NCBI GenBank assembly: GCA_964637035.1
Contig: CAZWTU010000001.1
Span: 62,001 to 126,000 of the forward strand
DNA: 64,000 bases
Origin: CAZMMV01 sp964637035
GTDB taxonomy: Bacteria > Bacillota > Clostridia > Tissierellales > Tissierellaceae
Direction of reading: 5' to 3'
The translations under genes were made by a program, and so were the position numbers. Below the pieces are notes generated by a model. It searched no databases, was not told the origin of the DNA, and saw only the letters and a list, made by a program, of their open reading frames with translations. This document shows, one piece after another, positions 18,157-26,518 of this stretch; position 1 is the stretch's first letter; each line of letters opens with the position of its first letter.

Positions 18157-18822
18157 TTGAACAATAATGACTTTACTGTAGGTATGAAAATATATATTGA
18201 AACACCAGATCAATTTGAAGAAAATAAAATAATTATTTATCCTTCACAAATTTTAGATATACTAGGTCCAAATAAAATTTTAATAAGCGGACCGATTAAA
18301 AATGGAAAATTAATATTTTTACATAAAAATGATGAAATCAATATATCTTATAATATTTTAAATAAAGGTAAACATTCTTTTCAAGGAAAAGTTTTATCTA
18401 GAAAGCTTACTAATATGTATACATTGATTATAGAAAAAATCTCAAAAACAATAAATGTTCAAAACAGAGAGTTTTTTAGATTAGATACAACAATTCCTGT
18501 AATTAAAAATTTTAAAAAGGGTAAATTAAATGAAGATATCCATATTGAAAAATGTGAAACAAAAGACATATCCGGTAGTGGAGTAAAATTACATACAAAT
18601 TATAAACATAAAATAGGCGATAATGTAATTTGTTTGTTTACAATATTAAAACAAGAGATTTCAATTGCTTGTAAGGTCATAAGGATTGCAGAAATTGACA
18701 GCTTTAATTATAAATATTCTTTAGGACTTACGTTTTTAAATATTCCTGAAAAATACCAGGATATAATTATTAGATATATTTTTAATGAACAAAGAAAATT
18801 AAGATTAAAAGGGTTGGTGTAA
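18157..18822 (+). CDS. PilZ-domain c-di-GMP binding flagellar brake-type protein
   Basis: The protein has about 221 residues. The N-terminal half resembles the YcgR-type beta domain, with VGMKIYIET and ILISGPIKNGKLI. The C-terminal PilZ domain keeps both ligand motifs: RxxxR in NREFFRLD, and DxSxxG in DISGSGVKL. It should therefore bind cyclic di-GMP and slow or redirect the motor, as YcgR does. The start is uncertain: TTG at 18148 is only 3 bases from the Shine-Dalgarno AGAGAGG, whereas TTG at 18157 is 12 bases away; I chose 18157. The gene lies between flhG and cheB, where clostridia often keep this family. Confidence 0.85.
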   Translation: MNNNDFTVGMKIYIETPDQFEENKIIIYPSQILDILGPNKILISGPIKNGKLIFLHKNDEINISYNILNKGKHSFQGKVLSRKLTNMYTLIIEKISKTINVQNREFFRLDTTIPVIKNFKKGKLNEDIHIEKCETKDISGSGVKLHTNYKHKIGDNVICLFTILKQEISIACKVIRIAEIDSFNYKYSLGLTFLNIPEKYQDIIIRYIFNEQRKLRLKGLV

Positions 18823-19866
18823 ATGATAAAGGTTTTGATAGTAGATGATTCTGCTTTAATTAGGAGAATATTAACTGATATATTAAATACAGATGATGAA
18901 ATATCTGTTGTTGGTACTGCTAGGAATGGTAAGGAAGCTTTAGAAAAAATAGAAATTTTAAAGCCAGACCTTGTAACTTTAGATATTGAAATGCCAATAA
19001 TGGACGGTATTACTGCATTACAACATATTGTAAGTAAATATAAGATACCTGTTATTATGATTAGCACTTTATCCCAGGAAGGTGCAGAACTTACTATAAA
19101 AGCATTGGATGAAGGGGCTGTTGATTTTTTACCCAAACCTAATAATGTTTTCAATTTAAGTAAGGAAGATATTTCCAGTGATATAATAAACAAAATAAAA
19201 GCAGGGGCAAATTCTAAGATAATCCATGCCCAACCTATTGAATTACCACTCAAAGATATAAAATTAAAGCAGAAAGTTGATAGAGGTAAAAAAATTAATT
19301 ATATTGTATCCATTGGATCTTCTACAGGTGGGCCAAGAGCATTACAGAATGTATTATCCAGATTACCAAAAGATATAAATGCTTCCATAGTTATAGCTCA
19401 GCATATGCCACCCAAGTTCACCAAATCTTTAGCAGATAGATTGAACTCAATATCAGAAATTATAGTAAAGGAAGCTGAAGAAGGTGAGATTTTGGAAAAG
19501 GGATGTGCATATATAGCACCTGGGGATTTTCATATGAGAATAGTAAAAGAAGAAAATAATTTAGTAATCAGATTAAACAAAAGCCCAAAAATAATGGGAC
19601 TAAGACCTACAGTAGATAATTTAATGGAATCTGTTGCTGAAATAAAAGAATATTTAAAACTAGGTGTGATTTTAACAGGCATGGGTTCCGATGGGGCAAA
19701 GGGTATTATGGCTATAAAGAAATCTAAGGCATATACAATTGCTCAAGATGAAGCATCGTCTGTTGTGTATGGTATGCCTAGGGCTTCAATAGAAACAGGC
19801 CTTATAGATACTGTATTACCTATTCATGAAATTGGAGATAAAATTTCAAATAAAGTGGGGGTGTAA
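18823..19866 (+). CDS. cheB: Chemotaxis protein-glutamate methylesterase CheB
   Basis: The 347-residue protein has an N-terminal receiver domain with D8/D9 and phosphorylated D54 in LVTLDIEMPIMDG, a linker at about 118-158, and a C-terminal methylesterase domain. Catalytic motifs are SIGSSTGGPRAL (nucleophile about S167), AQHMPPKFT and GMGSDGAKG. CheB removes methyl groups from, and deamidates, chemoreceptors when phosphorylated by CheA. cheA follows after two bases. No cheR methyltransferase is present in this window, so its partner must be encoded elsewhere. Confidence 0.97.
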   Translation: MIKVLIVDDSALIRRILTDILNTDDEISVVGTARNGKEALEKIEILKPDLVTLDIEMPIMDGITALQHIVSKYKIPVIMISTLSQEGAELTIKALDEGAVDFLPKPNNVFNLSKEDISSDIINKIKAGANSKIIHAQPIELPLKDIKLKQKVDRGKKINYIVSIGSSTGGPRALQNVLSRLPKDINASIVIAQHMPPKFTKSLADRLNSISEIIVKEAEEGEILEKGCAYIAPGDFHMRIVKEENNLVIRLNKSPKIMGLRPTVDNLMESVAEIKEYLKLGVILTGMGSDGAKGIMAIKKSKAYTIAQDEASSVVYGMPRASIETGLIDTVLPIHEIGDKISNKVGV

Positions 19867-19868
19867 TT

Positions 19869-21866
19869 ATGGATTTAGATATTAGCCAATATATTAATAT
19901 ATTTATTGAGGAATCTAAAGAGCATTTACAAACTATGAATGATGTACTATTAGAATTAGAAAAGGACTCGTCACATTTAGGGTATATAAATGAAATTTTC
20001 AGAGTTGCTCATACTCTTAAAGGAATGGCCGGAACTATGGGCTTCAATAATATGGCAAATTTAACACATGAAATGGAAAACGTTTTGCAAGCTACCCGAA
20101 GTAATGAATTAATCTTATCAAATGAAGTCATTGACATATTATTTGAGTGCTTTGATGCTTTAGAATTATCCATTGCCACTGTTGGAGAAGAAGGTGCAGA
20201 AAGCAAGGACACTAATATAGAATTAATAAATAAATTAAGAATCTTACTGGATAATGATAAAAACATGGCAGAATTAAATGAAGAAACTATTATAACCGAT
20301 AAAATAGAGATTGACACTTATGTTCTAGATGTAATAGATAAAGCAATCAAAAGAGAACTTAATGTTTTCAACATTGAGTTTATTTTAAGTGATTCCTGTA
20401 TGCTTAAATCCGCTAGGGCTTTTATTATATTCAATACCCTAGAAGAGATGGGGGAAATTGTTTATTCTAAACCCTCTGTAGAAGATATAGAAGACGAAAA
20501 ATTCGAAAGACAATTTACTGTAATTATTATAACAGAAAAATCTAAAGAATTTGTATCTAAAGAATTGAGCAAAATTTCTGAAGTAGATTATGTAATGATA
20601 GACCCATTTAACGACTTAAATTACCAGATCTATCAAAATGAAATTCCTAGTAATGAAAAAAGGGAACTCAAAGATAATATAAAAGATATTGATGTAAAGG
20701 CAAATTATCAAAAACCTGGAAAAATCACAAAAACAGTTAGGGTAGATATAGAGCGATTAGACAATTTAATGAACTTAGTTAGCGAACTAATAATAATAAA
20801 AACTAGGATGGACGATGTTAGCGAAAACTCATCTGCTACTAATATAAGTGAAACTATCGAATATTTAGAAAGAATTACTACAAACTTACACGATGCAGTG
20901 ACTAAGGTTAGAATGGTTCCTATAGAAAGGGTTTTTAATAGATTTCCTAGATTAGTTAGAGATTTATCTAAAGAATTGGGAAAAGATATTGAATTGGAAA
21001 TGACAGGAGAAGAAACAGAGGTGGACAGAACGGTTATTGATGAAATAGGAGACCCCTTAATTCATTTAATCAGAAATTCAATAGATCATGGGATTGAGTT
21101 ACCAGAAAATAGGGTTAAAATAGGTAAGCCGGAAATGGGAAAGGTCATATTGAAATCTTACCCTGATGGAAATAACGTTGTAATAGAAGTAGAAGATGAT
21201 GGTAAGGGAATAGATTGTAGTGCAATTAGAAAAAAAGCTATTGAGAAGGGAATAATTGATGAAAGACAAATTGAAACTATGACAGATGAAGAAAGTATAA
21301 ATCTACTTTTTGAAGCTGGATTTAGTACATCTGATAGTGTTTCTGATGTTTCTGGTCGTGGAGTGGGCTTGGATGTTGTTAAAAGTAAAATAGAATCTAT
21401 TAATGGTAATATAGAAGTTCAAACTGGTGAAAATATAGGGTCAAGATTCATTATTAGAATTCCATTAACCTTGGCAATTATTCAAGCATTATTAATAAAA
21501 GTTAGTTCGGAAATATATGCAATTCCTTTAAGTTCCATAACAGAGATAATAAATATATCAGGTGATGAAATTAGGGACATACAAGGACAAAATGTTATTC
21601 TTTATAGAGGTGAAACCCTACCTATTATAAGATTAAGTGATATCTTTGGTATAGAGGGAGAAGAAGATAAAAATGAATTAACAGTTGTTGTAGTAAAAAA
21701 AGGGGACAAGCAAGCAGGTTTAATGGTAGATAATTTAATAGGCCAACAAGAAATTGTAATTAAAGGATTGGGAAAATATCTAAGTAAAGTAAAATATTTA
21801 TCGGGAGCAACTATACTTGGTAATGGTAATATATCTTTAATCATAGATGTTAATTCACTAATATAG
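19869..21866 (+). CDS. cheA: Chemotaxis histidine kinase CheA
   Basis: The protein has 665 residues. Domains in order: an HPt domain with phosphorylated H48 in FRVAHTLKGMAGTMGF; a P2-like region (about 150-250); a dimerisation domain starting VRVDIERLDNLMNLVSELI; an HATPase domain with HLIRNSIDHGIE and DDGKGID, then GRGVGLDVV; and a C-terminal CheW-like domain (about 535-660). CheA autophosphorylates in receptor arrays and passes phosphate to CheY and CheB. The start ATG follows AAAGTGGGGGTG. cheW begins 10 bases after its stop codon. Confidence 0.97.
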   Translation: MDLDISQYINIFIEESKEHLQTMNDVLLELEKDSSHLGYINEIFRVAHTLKGMAGTMGFNNMANLTHEMENVLQATRSNELILSNEVIDILFECFDALELSIATVGEEGAESKDTNIELINKLRILLDNDKNMAELNEETIITDKIEIDTYVLDVIDKAIKRELNVFNIEFILSDSCMLKSARAFIIFNTLEEMGEIVYSKPSVEDIEDEKFERQFTVIIITEKSKEFVSKELSKISEVDYVMIDPFNDLNYQIYQNEIPSNEKRELKDNIKDIDVKANYQKPGKITKTVRVDIERLDNLMNLVSELIIIKTRMDDVSENSSATNISETIEYLERITTNLHDAVTKVRMVPIERVFNRFPRLVRDLSKELGKDIELEMTGEETEVDRTVIDEIGDPLIHLIRNSIDHGIELPENRVKIGKPEMGKVILKSYPDGNNVVIEVEDDGKGIDCSAIRKKAIEKGIIDERQIETMTDEESINLLFEAGFSTSDSVSDVSGRGVGLDVVKSKIESINGNIEVQTGENIGSRFIIRIPLTLAIIQALLIKVSSEIYAIPLSSITEIINISGDEIRDIQGQNVILYRGETLPIIRLSDIFGIEGEEDKNELTVVVVKKGDKQAGLMVDNLIGQQEIVIKGLGKYLSKVKYLSGATILGNGNISLIIDVNSLI

Positions 21867-21876
21867 GAGGTTAGCT

Positions 21877-22308
21877 ATGGAGTCTACTATGGATAATAAA
21901 TATGTTATATTTAAGATGGATAATGAGTATTATGGAATTAGTATCGAATCAGTTATTTCAATAGAAAAAATGGAAAATATAACTCGTATACCCAATAGTC
22001 CGAAACACATTAAAGGGGTTATTAATTTAAGAGGGGAAGTAATTACTTTAGTTAGCTTAAGAAACAAGATTAATATGGAGGATAAAGAAATAAATAGTAA
22101 TTCCAGAATAATAGTAGTAAGTAAAGACGATATAACGTTGGGACTTATTGTAGATTCATCCTCAGAAGTTATGGAGATTGACCCTAATAATATTGATAAT
22201 CCACCATCTACTTCAGATAATCAAGCCTCGACACATATAGATGGTATTGGTAAGGTAGATGGAAAATTAGTAATACTATTAGATTTGTCAAAAATACTTG
22301 AATATTAA
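21877..22308 (+). CDS. cheW: Chemotaxis coupling protein CheW
   Basis: This 143-residue single CheW domain contains EYYGISIESVISIEKMENITRIPN, HIKGVINLRGEVITLVSL and ITLGLIVDSSSEV. It bridges receptors and the CheA P5 domain at the membrane. GGAGG lies close before the ATG at 21877. The location between cheA and cheC is the usual Firmicute arrangement. The length fits the family, and no additional domain is present, so it is CheW rather than CheV. Confidence 0.96.
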   Translation: MESTMDNKYVIFKMDNEYYGISIESVISIEKMENITRIPNSPKHIKGVINLRGEVITLVSLRNKINMEDKEINSNSRIIVVSKDDITLGLIVDSSSEVMEIDPNNIDNPPSTSDNQASTHIDGIGKVDGKLVILLDLSKILEY

Positions 22309-22320
22309 AGGGGTACTTAT

Positions 22321-22935
22321 ATGTCAATAAACATTGAAAATTTAAATAGTTTTATGATAGATATACTTAAGGAGCTAGGAAATATTGGTGCTGGTAATGC
22401 AGCTACATCCTTAGCATCAATGACTTCAAAAAAAATAGATATGAATGTCCCCAATGTAAAGATTTTGGAATTTAAGGACGTGGCTCCTATCCTAGGTGGT
22501 GAAGAAAATTTAGTTATAGGTATTTATTTTGAGTTATCTGGGGATATAAAAGGCAATATAATGTTTGCCTTAAATATGACCTCAGCAAATAATTTAACAA
22601 ATATTTTATTTAATAGGGAAAAAAAGGGAGAAGAATTAGATGAAATGGATATCTCTGCTTTGTCTGAAATCGGTAACATTTTAGCAGCGTCCTATGCAAA
22701 CTCCTTGTCAGCACTAACCAACTTAAAAATAATGGTTTCCGTGCCTTCTATTTCTATAGATATGGCAGGTGCAATATTAAGCGTTCCAGCTATTCAATTT
22801 GGGTATGTTTCTGATCATGCTTTACTAATAGAAACAATTTTTCAAGAAAATGAAAATCTAGTAGAAGGGAATCTATTTTTCCTTCCTGAAATGTCATCAT
22901 TCAATAAAATATTAAAAGGATTAGGAGTTAGTTAG
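22321..22935 (+). CDS. cheC: CheY-P phosphatase CheC
   Basis: The 204-residue protein has two CheC/CheX/FliY active-site helices: LKELGNIGAGNAATSLAS (about 18-35) and LSEIGNILAASYANSLSA (about 118-135). Each keeps the E-x2-N pair and the following proline (PNVKI, PSISI). CheC hydrolyses CheY-P and forms a complex with CheD, encoded two bases downstream, linking adaptation to CheY-P level. The ATG is preceded by AAAGGGG. A role in flagellar switching by FliY overlaps with this activity. Confidence 0.95.
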   Translation: MSINIENLNSFMIDILKELGNIGAGNAATSLASMTSKKIDMNVPNVKILEFKDVAPILGGEENLVIGIYFELSGDIKGNIMFALNMTSANNLTNILFNREKKGEELDEMDISALSEIGNILAASYANSLSALTNLKIMVSVPSISIDMAGAILSVPAIQFGYVSDHALLIETIFQENENLVEGNLFFLPEMSSFNKILKGLGVS

Positions 22936-22936
22936 A

Positions 22937-23425
22937 ATGAATGAAACAACTATAAAGGTAGGTATGGCAGATCTTAATGTTGCAAAAGCACCAGTTTTCT
23001 TAACTACTCTTGGTTTGGGTTCTTGCGTAGGAATAATATTATATGATAAGGTAAACAAAATAGGCGGGTTAGCCCATATTATGTTGCCATCCAGCCTAGA
23101 AATAAAAAACAATTCCAATAAGGCTAAATTTGCTGATACGGGAATAGATGAACTTATTTCTCAAATGATTAAAATTGGTGCTAGAAGGAATAACTTAGTG
23201 GCTAAAATTGCGGGCGGGTCCCAAATGTTTTCCTTTAACTCCGATAGTAATATTTTAAAAATTGGTGAAAGAAATGTTATAGCGGTAAAGGAAAAATTAA
23301 AATCTTTAAATATTAGAATTTCATCTGAAGATACAGGTGGAAACTTTGGTAGAACCATAATACTAGATTCCACAGATGGTTCTTTATATATTAGAACTAT
23401 TGGCCATGGTGAAAAAACCATATAG
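22937..23425 (+). CDS. cheD: Chemoreceptor glutamine deamidase CheD
   Basis: The protein has 162 residues and shows the CheD catalytic cysteine in TLGLGSCVGIILYD and the histidine in GGLAHIMLPSS. Further family motifs include AKIAGGSQMF and ISSEDTGGNFGRTI. CheD deamidates specific glutamines on receptors and is sequestered by CheC. Its ATG follows TTAGTTAGA with only a weak ribosome binding site, which fits translation coupled to cheC two bases upstream. Confidence 0.96.
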   Translation: MNETTIKVGMADLNVAKAPVFLTTLGLGSCVGIILYDKVNKIGGLAHIMLPSSLEIKNNSNKAKFADTGIDELISQMIKIGARRNNLVAKIAGGSQMFSFNSDSNILKIGERNVIAVKEKLKSLNIRISSEDTGGNFGRTIILDSTDGSLYIRTIGHGEKTI

Positions 23426-23443
23426 TTCTATGGAGGGATTTAT

Positions 23444-24196
23444 ATGGACATAGATGCTTTATGGATAGAATACAAGCAAACACAAAAACAAGAAATAAAA
23501 AAACAACTAATAGAGAATTATCTAGATTTAGTAAAAATAGTAGCAGGAAGAATGTATAATTATTATGGAAGTAAAATCGAATATGACGATTTATTAGGAT
23601 ATGGAATTCTAGGATTAATAGACAGTATAGATAAATTTGATATAAATAAGAATGTCAAGTTTTCTACATATGCTCAAATTCGCATAAGAGGAGCTATAAT
23701 AGACAATATAAGGAAATTAGATTGGATTCCAAGATCTCTTAGGAAAAAATCTAAGGATGTTCAGGATGTAATTTTTAGACTTGAAAATAAATTGGGTAGA
23801 AGTCCTACAAATATAGAAATATCTAGGGAATTAGAAATAAACTTAAAAGAATTAGAATTATTATTGGCAGATATTTCTACCTTTAATATCTCTTCTTTAG
23901 ACGATTTAATTCTAAATAATATCAATTCACCAATAGACTCATCTAAAGAAGAAAGTACTCCAGAATCGATTTTTGAAAAAAAAGAACTAAAAGAATTACT
24001 GGCAAATTCTATTGATTCACTAACAAATAATGAAAAACTAGTTATATCTTTATATTATTACGATGAATTGACATATAAAGAAATAGGTAAAATAATAAAT
24101 TTATCTGAGTCTAGAATTTCGCAAATCCACAGTAAATCTATCTTGAAAATGAAAAATTTTCTCAGGTCACAAGGAATAAATGGGGGGATACAATGA
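23444..24196 (+). CDS. sigD: Flagellar sigma factor SigD (sigma-28, FliA)
   Basis: The 250-residue protein has sigma70 regions 2, 3 and 4. Region 2 includes YDDLLGYGILGLIDSIDKFD followed by KFSTYAQIRIRGAIIDNIRK; region 3 has DWIPRSLRKKSKDVQ, which is typical of sigma-28; region 4 has LTYKEIGKIINLSESRISQIHS. It directs RNA polymerase to late flagellar and chemotaxis genes such as flagellin. GGAGGG precedes the ATG. It overlaps the next gene by four bases. An anti-sigma FlgM is not encoded in the window. Confidence 0.96.
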   Translation: MDIDALWIEYKQTQKQEIKKQLIENYLDLVKIVAGRMYNYYGSKIEYDDLLGYGILGLIDSIDKFDINKNVKFSTYAQIRIRGAIIDNIRKLDWIPRSLRKKSKDVQDVIFRLENKLGRSPTNIEISRELEINLKELELLLADISTFNISSLDDLILNNINSPIDSSKEESTPESIFEKKELKELLANSIDSLTNNEKLVISLYYYDELTYKEIGKIINLSESRISQIHSKSILKMKNFLRSQGINGGIQ

Positions 24197-25569
24197 TAAA
24201 AATTCATGACAACATTGTTTTAGAAATTAGTAAAGATGGGCTAAATGCTTATATTGATATAACTAAAAATAAAGATAAACCTATAGAATATAATCCACAC
24301 AAGGTAATAAGTGAAATAGAAAAATATATTAAATTTGGACTAGAAAAAGAAACATTAATGAATATTAATATAAATCATATTCCACCAAATAAAATTTGCA
24401 TTGCAAGGGGCAAATTACCAGTTGATGGAAAAGATGGTAGAATTAAGTATCATTTTAAACCTGTAATAAAGCTAATTCCAAAATTAGGAGACGATGGAAC
24501 AGTGGATTACAGAGAATTAAACTCTATAAATAATATATCTAAAGACCACATATTAGCTGAAATTATACCCCCAGTTAAGGGAACCAATGGAGTAAAAGTT
24601 ACAGGTGAAGATATTCCGTTTACTAAAGGCAAAGAAACAAAATTTAATAAAAGCAAAAATACTTATATCTCAGATGATGGCTTGTATTTAAAATCTGAAG
24701 TTGATGGTATAATAGAGTACAAAAATAATAAAGTTGGAGTTTCAAAAATATTAGTAGTTGATAATGTAGATAATAGTGTTGGAAACATTTGCTTTTCAGG
24801 CAATGTAACAGTAAATAAAGATTTACTAAATGGATATAAGATTGAAGCAAGTGGTGCAGTGGAAATTAAAGGTTCTTTAGAAGGGGGTTATATAAAATCT
24901 AAAGATGATGTTTTAATCAGACAAGGAGTACAGGGGTTTAATAAGTTAGCAGTAGAAACTAAGGGCAATTTAGCTACTAAGTATATTGAAAATTCTATAA
25001 TAAATGTAGAAGGCAATATAACCGCGGAGGCTATAATGCACAGTGATACCAGCTCTAAATCTAATATATTATTAATAGGGAAAAGAGGATTGATTGTTGG
25101 AGGGATATGTAGGGCTAATCATGAGATTAGAGCAAAAATAATTGGTTCTAGCATGGCTACTAAAACTATTGTAGAAGTAGGGATAGATCCGGATATCAAA
25201 AGTAGATTCAAGGAAGTAGAGTACGAGTTTCAAAGCAATAAAGATAAATTAAATAAGATAAATCAATCTTTGGCGGTTTTAGAAAAGTTGAAAAAATCCA
25301 ATAAATTAGATAAAAATAAGGAAAAATTATATAATGATTTAATAAAAGCTGAAAATACATTAAGTCTAAAAAATAGAATATTAGAGAAAGAGTATATTAA
25401 CTTAAATAATAAAATGGAAGGTTTATCCACAGGGAAAATCAAAGTCGCTGATACTATATATCCAGGTGTAAAGATAGTAATAGGAAAGTCTTATATTTTT
25501 ATTAGAGAAGAAATGAAAAGATGCACATTTTTCAATGAAAAAAATGAGATTAGAATTGGACCATATTAA
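24193..25569 (+). CDS. FapA family protein (DUF342)
   Basis: The 458-residue protein belongs to the FapA/DUF342 family. The first part contains GKLPVDGKDGRIKY and HILAEIIPPVKGTNGVKVTG; the middle has repeated short beta strands with NICFSGNVTVNKDLLNGYKIEASGAV-like turns (a right-handed beta-helix-like scaffold). A coiled coil follows at about 340-400. FapA-type proteins occur after sigD in many clostridial flagellar operons and have been tied to flagellar assembly and polarity, with the mechanism unclear. The ATG overlaps sigD by four bases. Confidence 0.85.
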   Translation: MIKIHDNIVLEISKDGLNAYIDITKNKDKPIEYNPHKVISEIEKYIKFGLEKETLMNININHIPPNKICIARGKLPVDGKDGRIKYHFKPVIKLIPKLGDDGTVDYRELNSINNISKDHILAEIIPPVKGTNGVKVTGEDIPFTKGKETKFNKSKNTYISDDGLYLKSEVDGIIEYKNNKVGVSKILVVDNVDNSVGNICFSGNVTVNKDLLNGYKIEASGAVEIKGSLEGGYIKSKDDVLIRQGVQGFNKLAVETKGNLATKYIENSIINVEGNITAEAIMHSDTSSKSNILLIGKRGLIVGGICRANHEIRAKIIGSSMATKTIVEVGIDPDIKSRFKEVEYEFQSNKDKLNKINQSLAVLEKLKKSNKLDKNKEKLYNDLIKAENTLSLKNRILEKEYINLNNKMEGLSTGKIKVADTIYPGVKIVIGKSYIFIREEMKRCTFFNEKNEIRIGPY

Positions 25570-25580
25570 GAGGTGAAGTT

Positions 25581-25898
25581 GTGAGTATTAAACCAGTTGA
25601 TTTTAATGTTATGCTTCCAAAAACTCAAGAGATGTCAATTTCTAAACATAATGAAAATATAAAAAATCAAAACATAGTACAAAGCCAATTTGTTCAACAA
25701 GACAAAGAAATTATAAAGCAAAAAAATAGAGTTAGTCAAAAAGAAAAAAATGAAAATATTCAAATAAAAAAAGACAACCAGTCTAATAGAGAAAGAAATT
25801 CTAAAGGTGAAAAAAGGAAAAATCTAAATAGTAAAGATGATAAGGAACAAAATCGTAAGAATAAAAATGTGGGATTTAACGTGGATATACGTATATAA
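25581..25898 (+). CDS. Small K/N/Q-rich protein of the flagellar operon
   Basis: This 105-residue protein begins MSIKPVDFNVMLPKTQEMS and ends NVGFNVDIRI; the whole middle is charged and polar, dominated by K, N, Q and E, and looks disordered. I recognise the N-terminal pattern (I-K-P-D-V-M-P-K) from small uncharacterised proteins next to fapA in clostridial flagellar operons, but no function is known to me. The GTG start follows AAGAGGTGAAG. No membrane segment or enzyme motif is visible. Its end lies 13 bases before the next gene. Confidence 0.65.
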   Translation: MSIKPVDFNVMLPKTQEMSISKHNENIKNQNIVQSQFVQQDKEIIKQKNRVSQKEKNENIQIKKDNQSNRERNSKGEKRKNLNSKDDKEQNRKNKNVGFNVDIRI

Positions 25899-25911
25899 TA
25901 TGAGGTGTTAT

Positions 25912-26340
25912 ATGTTAAATATAAGTTTAAGTTTAATAGGTATTGTATTAATTATTTATTCATTATTTATTATCAAAAAAGATTTGTTGAAGGATGAAAC
26001 TAAATTTGAAAAATTAAATGCCATTGAAGAAAATGTAAAAAACCATTATAACTCTACCAATGAAATAATTTTGAGTTTTAATGAATTAGTAGAGTTAAAA
26101 CTTGAAGAAATAAATGTGGATACAAAAATTAAAACTGATACTCCCAATATACAAACTACAGATTCTATTAATAAAAATAAAAAAGTACCAGAAATAAATA
26201 ATTTTAATAAAAAGATTGATCCAACCCACAAGAAAGTAATGGAATTATTAGAAATTGGATTATCTGAGGTAGAAATTGCCAAAAGACTAAACAAAGGAAT
26301 ACGGGAAGTCGAAATTATAATAAAAATGTATAATAAATAG
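25912..26340 (+). CDS. SwrB-position membrane protein with C-terminal HTH-like segment
   Basis: The protein has about 142 residues with one N-terminal membrane helix (residues 3-22, ISLSLIGIVLIIYSLFII), a polar linker, and a C-terminal helix-turn-helix-like segment (KVMELLEIGLSEVEIAKRLNKGIREVEIIIK). This layout, and the place between the sigD region and rpsB, correspond to B. subtilis SwrB (YlxL), which promotes FliP assembly and swarming. Direct similarity beyond the layout is weak, so I leave the symbol empty. I chose the ATG at 25912 because GAGGTG lies at 25902-25907; longer in-frame starts overlap the preceding gene. Confidence 0.7.
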   Translation: MLNISLSLIGIVLIIYSLFIIKKDLLKDETKFEKLNAIEENVKNHYNSTNEIILSFNELVELKLEEINVDTKIKTDTPNIQTTDSINKNKKVPEINNFNKKIDPTHKKVMELLEIGLSEVEIAKRLNKGIREVEIIIKMYNK

Positions 26341-26368
26341 GCTTTATATTCATTAGGAAAAGATAAGA

Positions 26369-26407
26369 ACTATTTTTTCTAAATAATATTGATTTAGAAA
26401 AAATAGT
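26369..26407 (+). other. 16-bp AT-rich inverted repeat closing the fla/che operon
   Basis: Bases 26369-26384 pair perfectly with 26392-26407 around a 7-base loop. The left arm holds a run of six T and the right arm a matching A run, but no U tract follows on the + strand. It lies right after the last flagellar gene and overlaps the rpsB promoter, whose -35 box is in the loop and right arm. It may terminate weakly or act as an operator. Confidence 0.5.
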
Positions 26408-26417
26408 ATGTTATACT
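26389..26417 (+). promoter_or_regulatory. Sigma-A promoter of rpsB-tsf
   Basis: TTGATT at 26389-26394 and TATACT at 26412-26417 are 17 bases apart, a near-consensus housekeeping promoter. Transcription should start near 26424, giving a leader of about 95 bases before rpsB. This separates translation genes from the fla/che operon. Confidence 0.75.
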
Positions 26418-26423
26418 ATCATA

Positions 26424-26505
26424 GTGATTACACACATTTTTGGATATTTAAGGAGTTGCCCTAGGGTCCCTTATGTATATGAAGAAAATGGAGGAAAAAA
26501 ACTTT
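26424..26505 (+). promoter_or_regulatory. rpsB 5' leader, possible S2 autoregulatory RNA
   Basis: The leader contains a compact fold: AAGG at 26450-26453 can pair with CCTT at 26469-26472 around a CCCTAGGG palindrome at 26459-26466. S2 leaders that bind the r-protein are known in Firmicutes, but I cannot match a consensus by eye. Treat as a candidate only. Confidence 0.35.
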
Positions 26506-26518
26506 GGAGGTGAATAGT

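Noticed and set aside
18708..19253. Long open frame on the minus strand (about 181 codons) and many shorter minus-strand frames
   Set aside because: They lie opposite well-supported genes (here the PilZ gene and cheB), have no ribosome binding sites and give hydrophobic low-complexity products typical of antisense reading in AT-rich DNA.
20275..20302. TAAA-N16-ACCGATAA resembling a sigma-28 promoter inside cheA
   Set aside because: It lies in coding sequence, the first -10 base differs from consensus and nothing else supports a start there.
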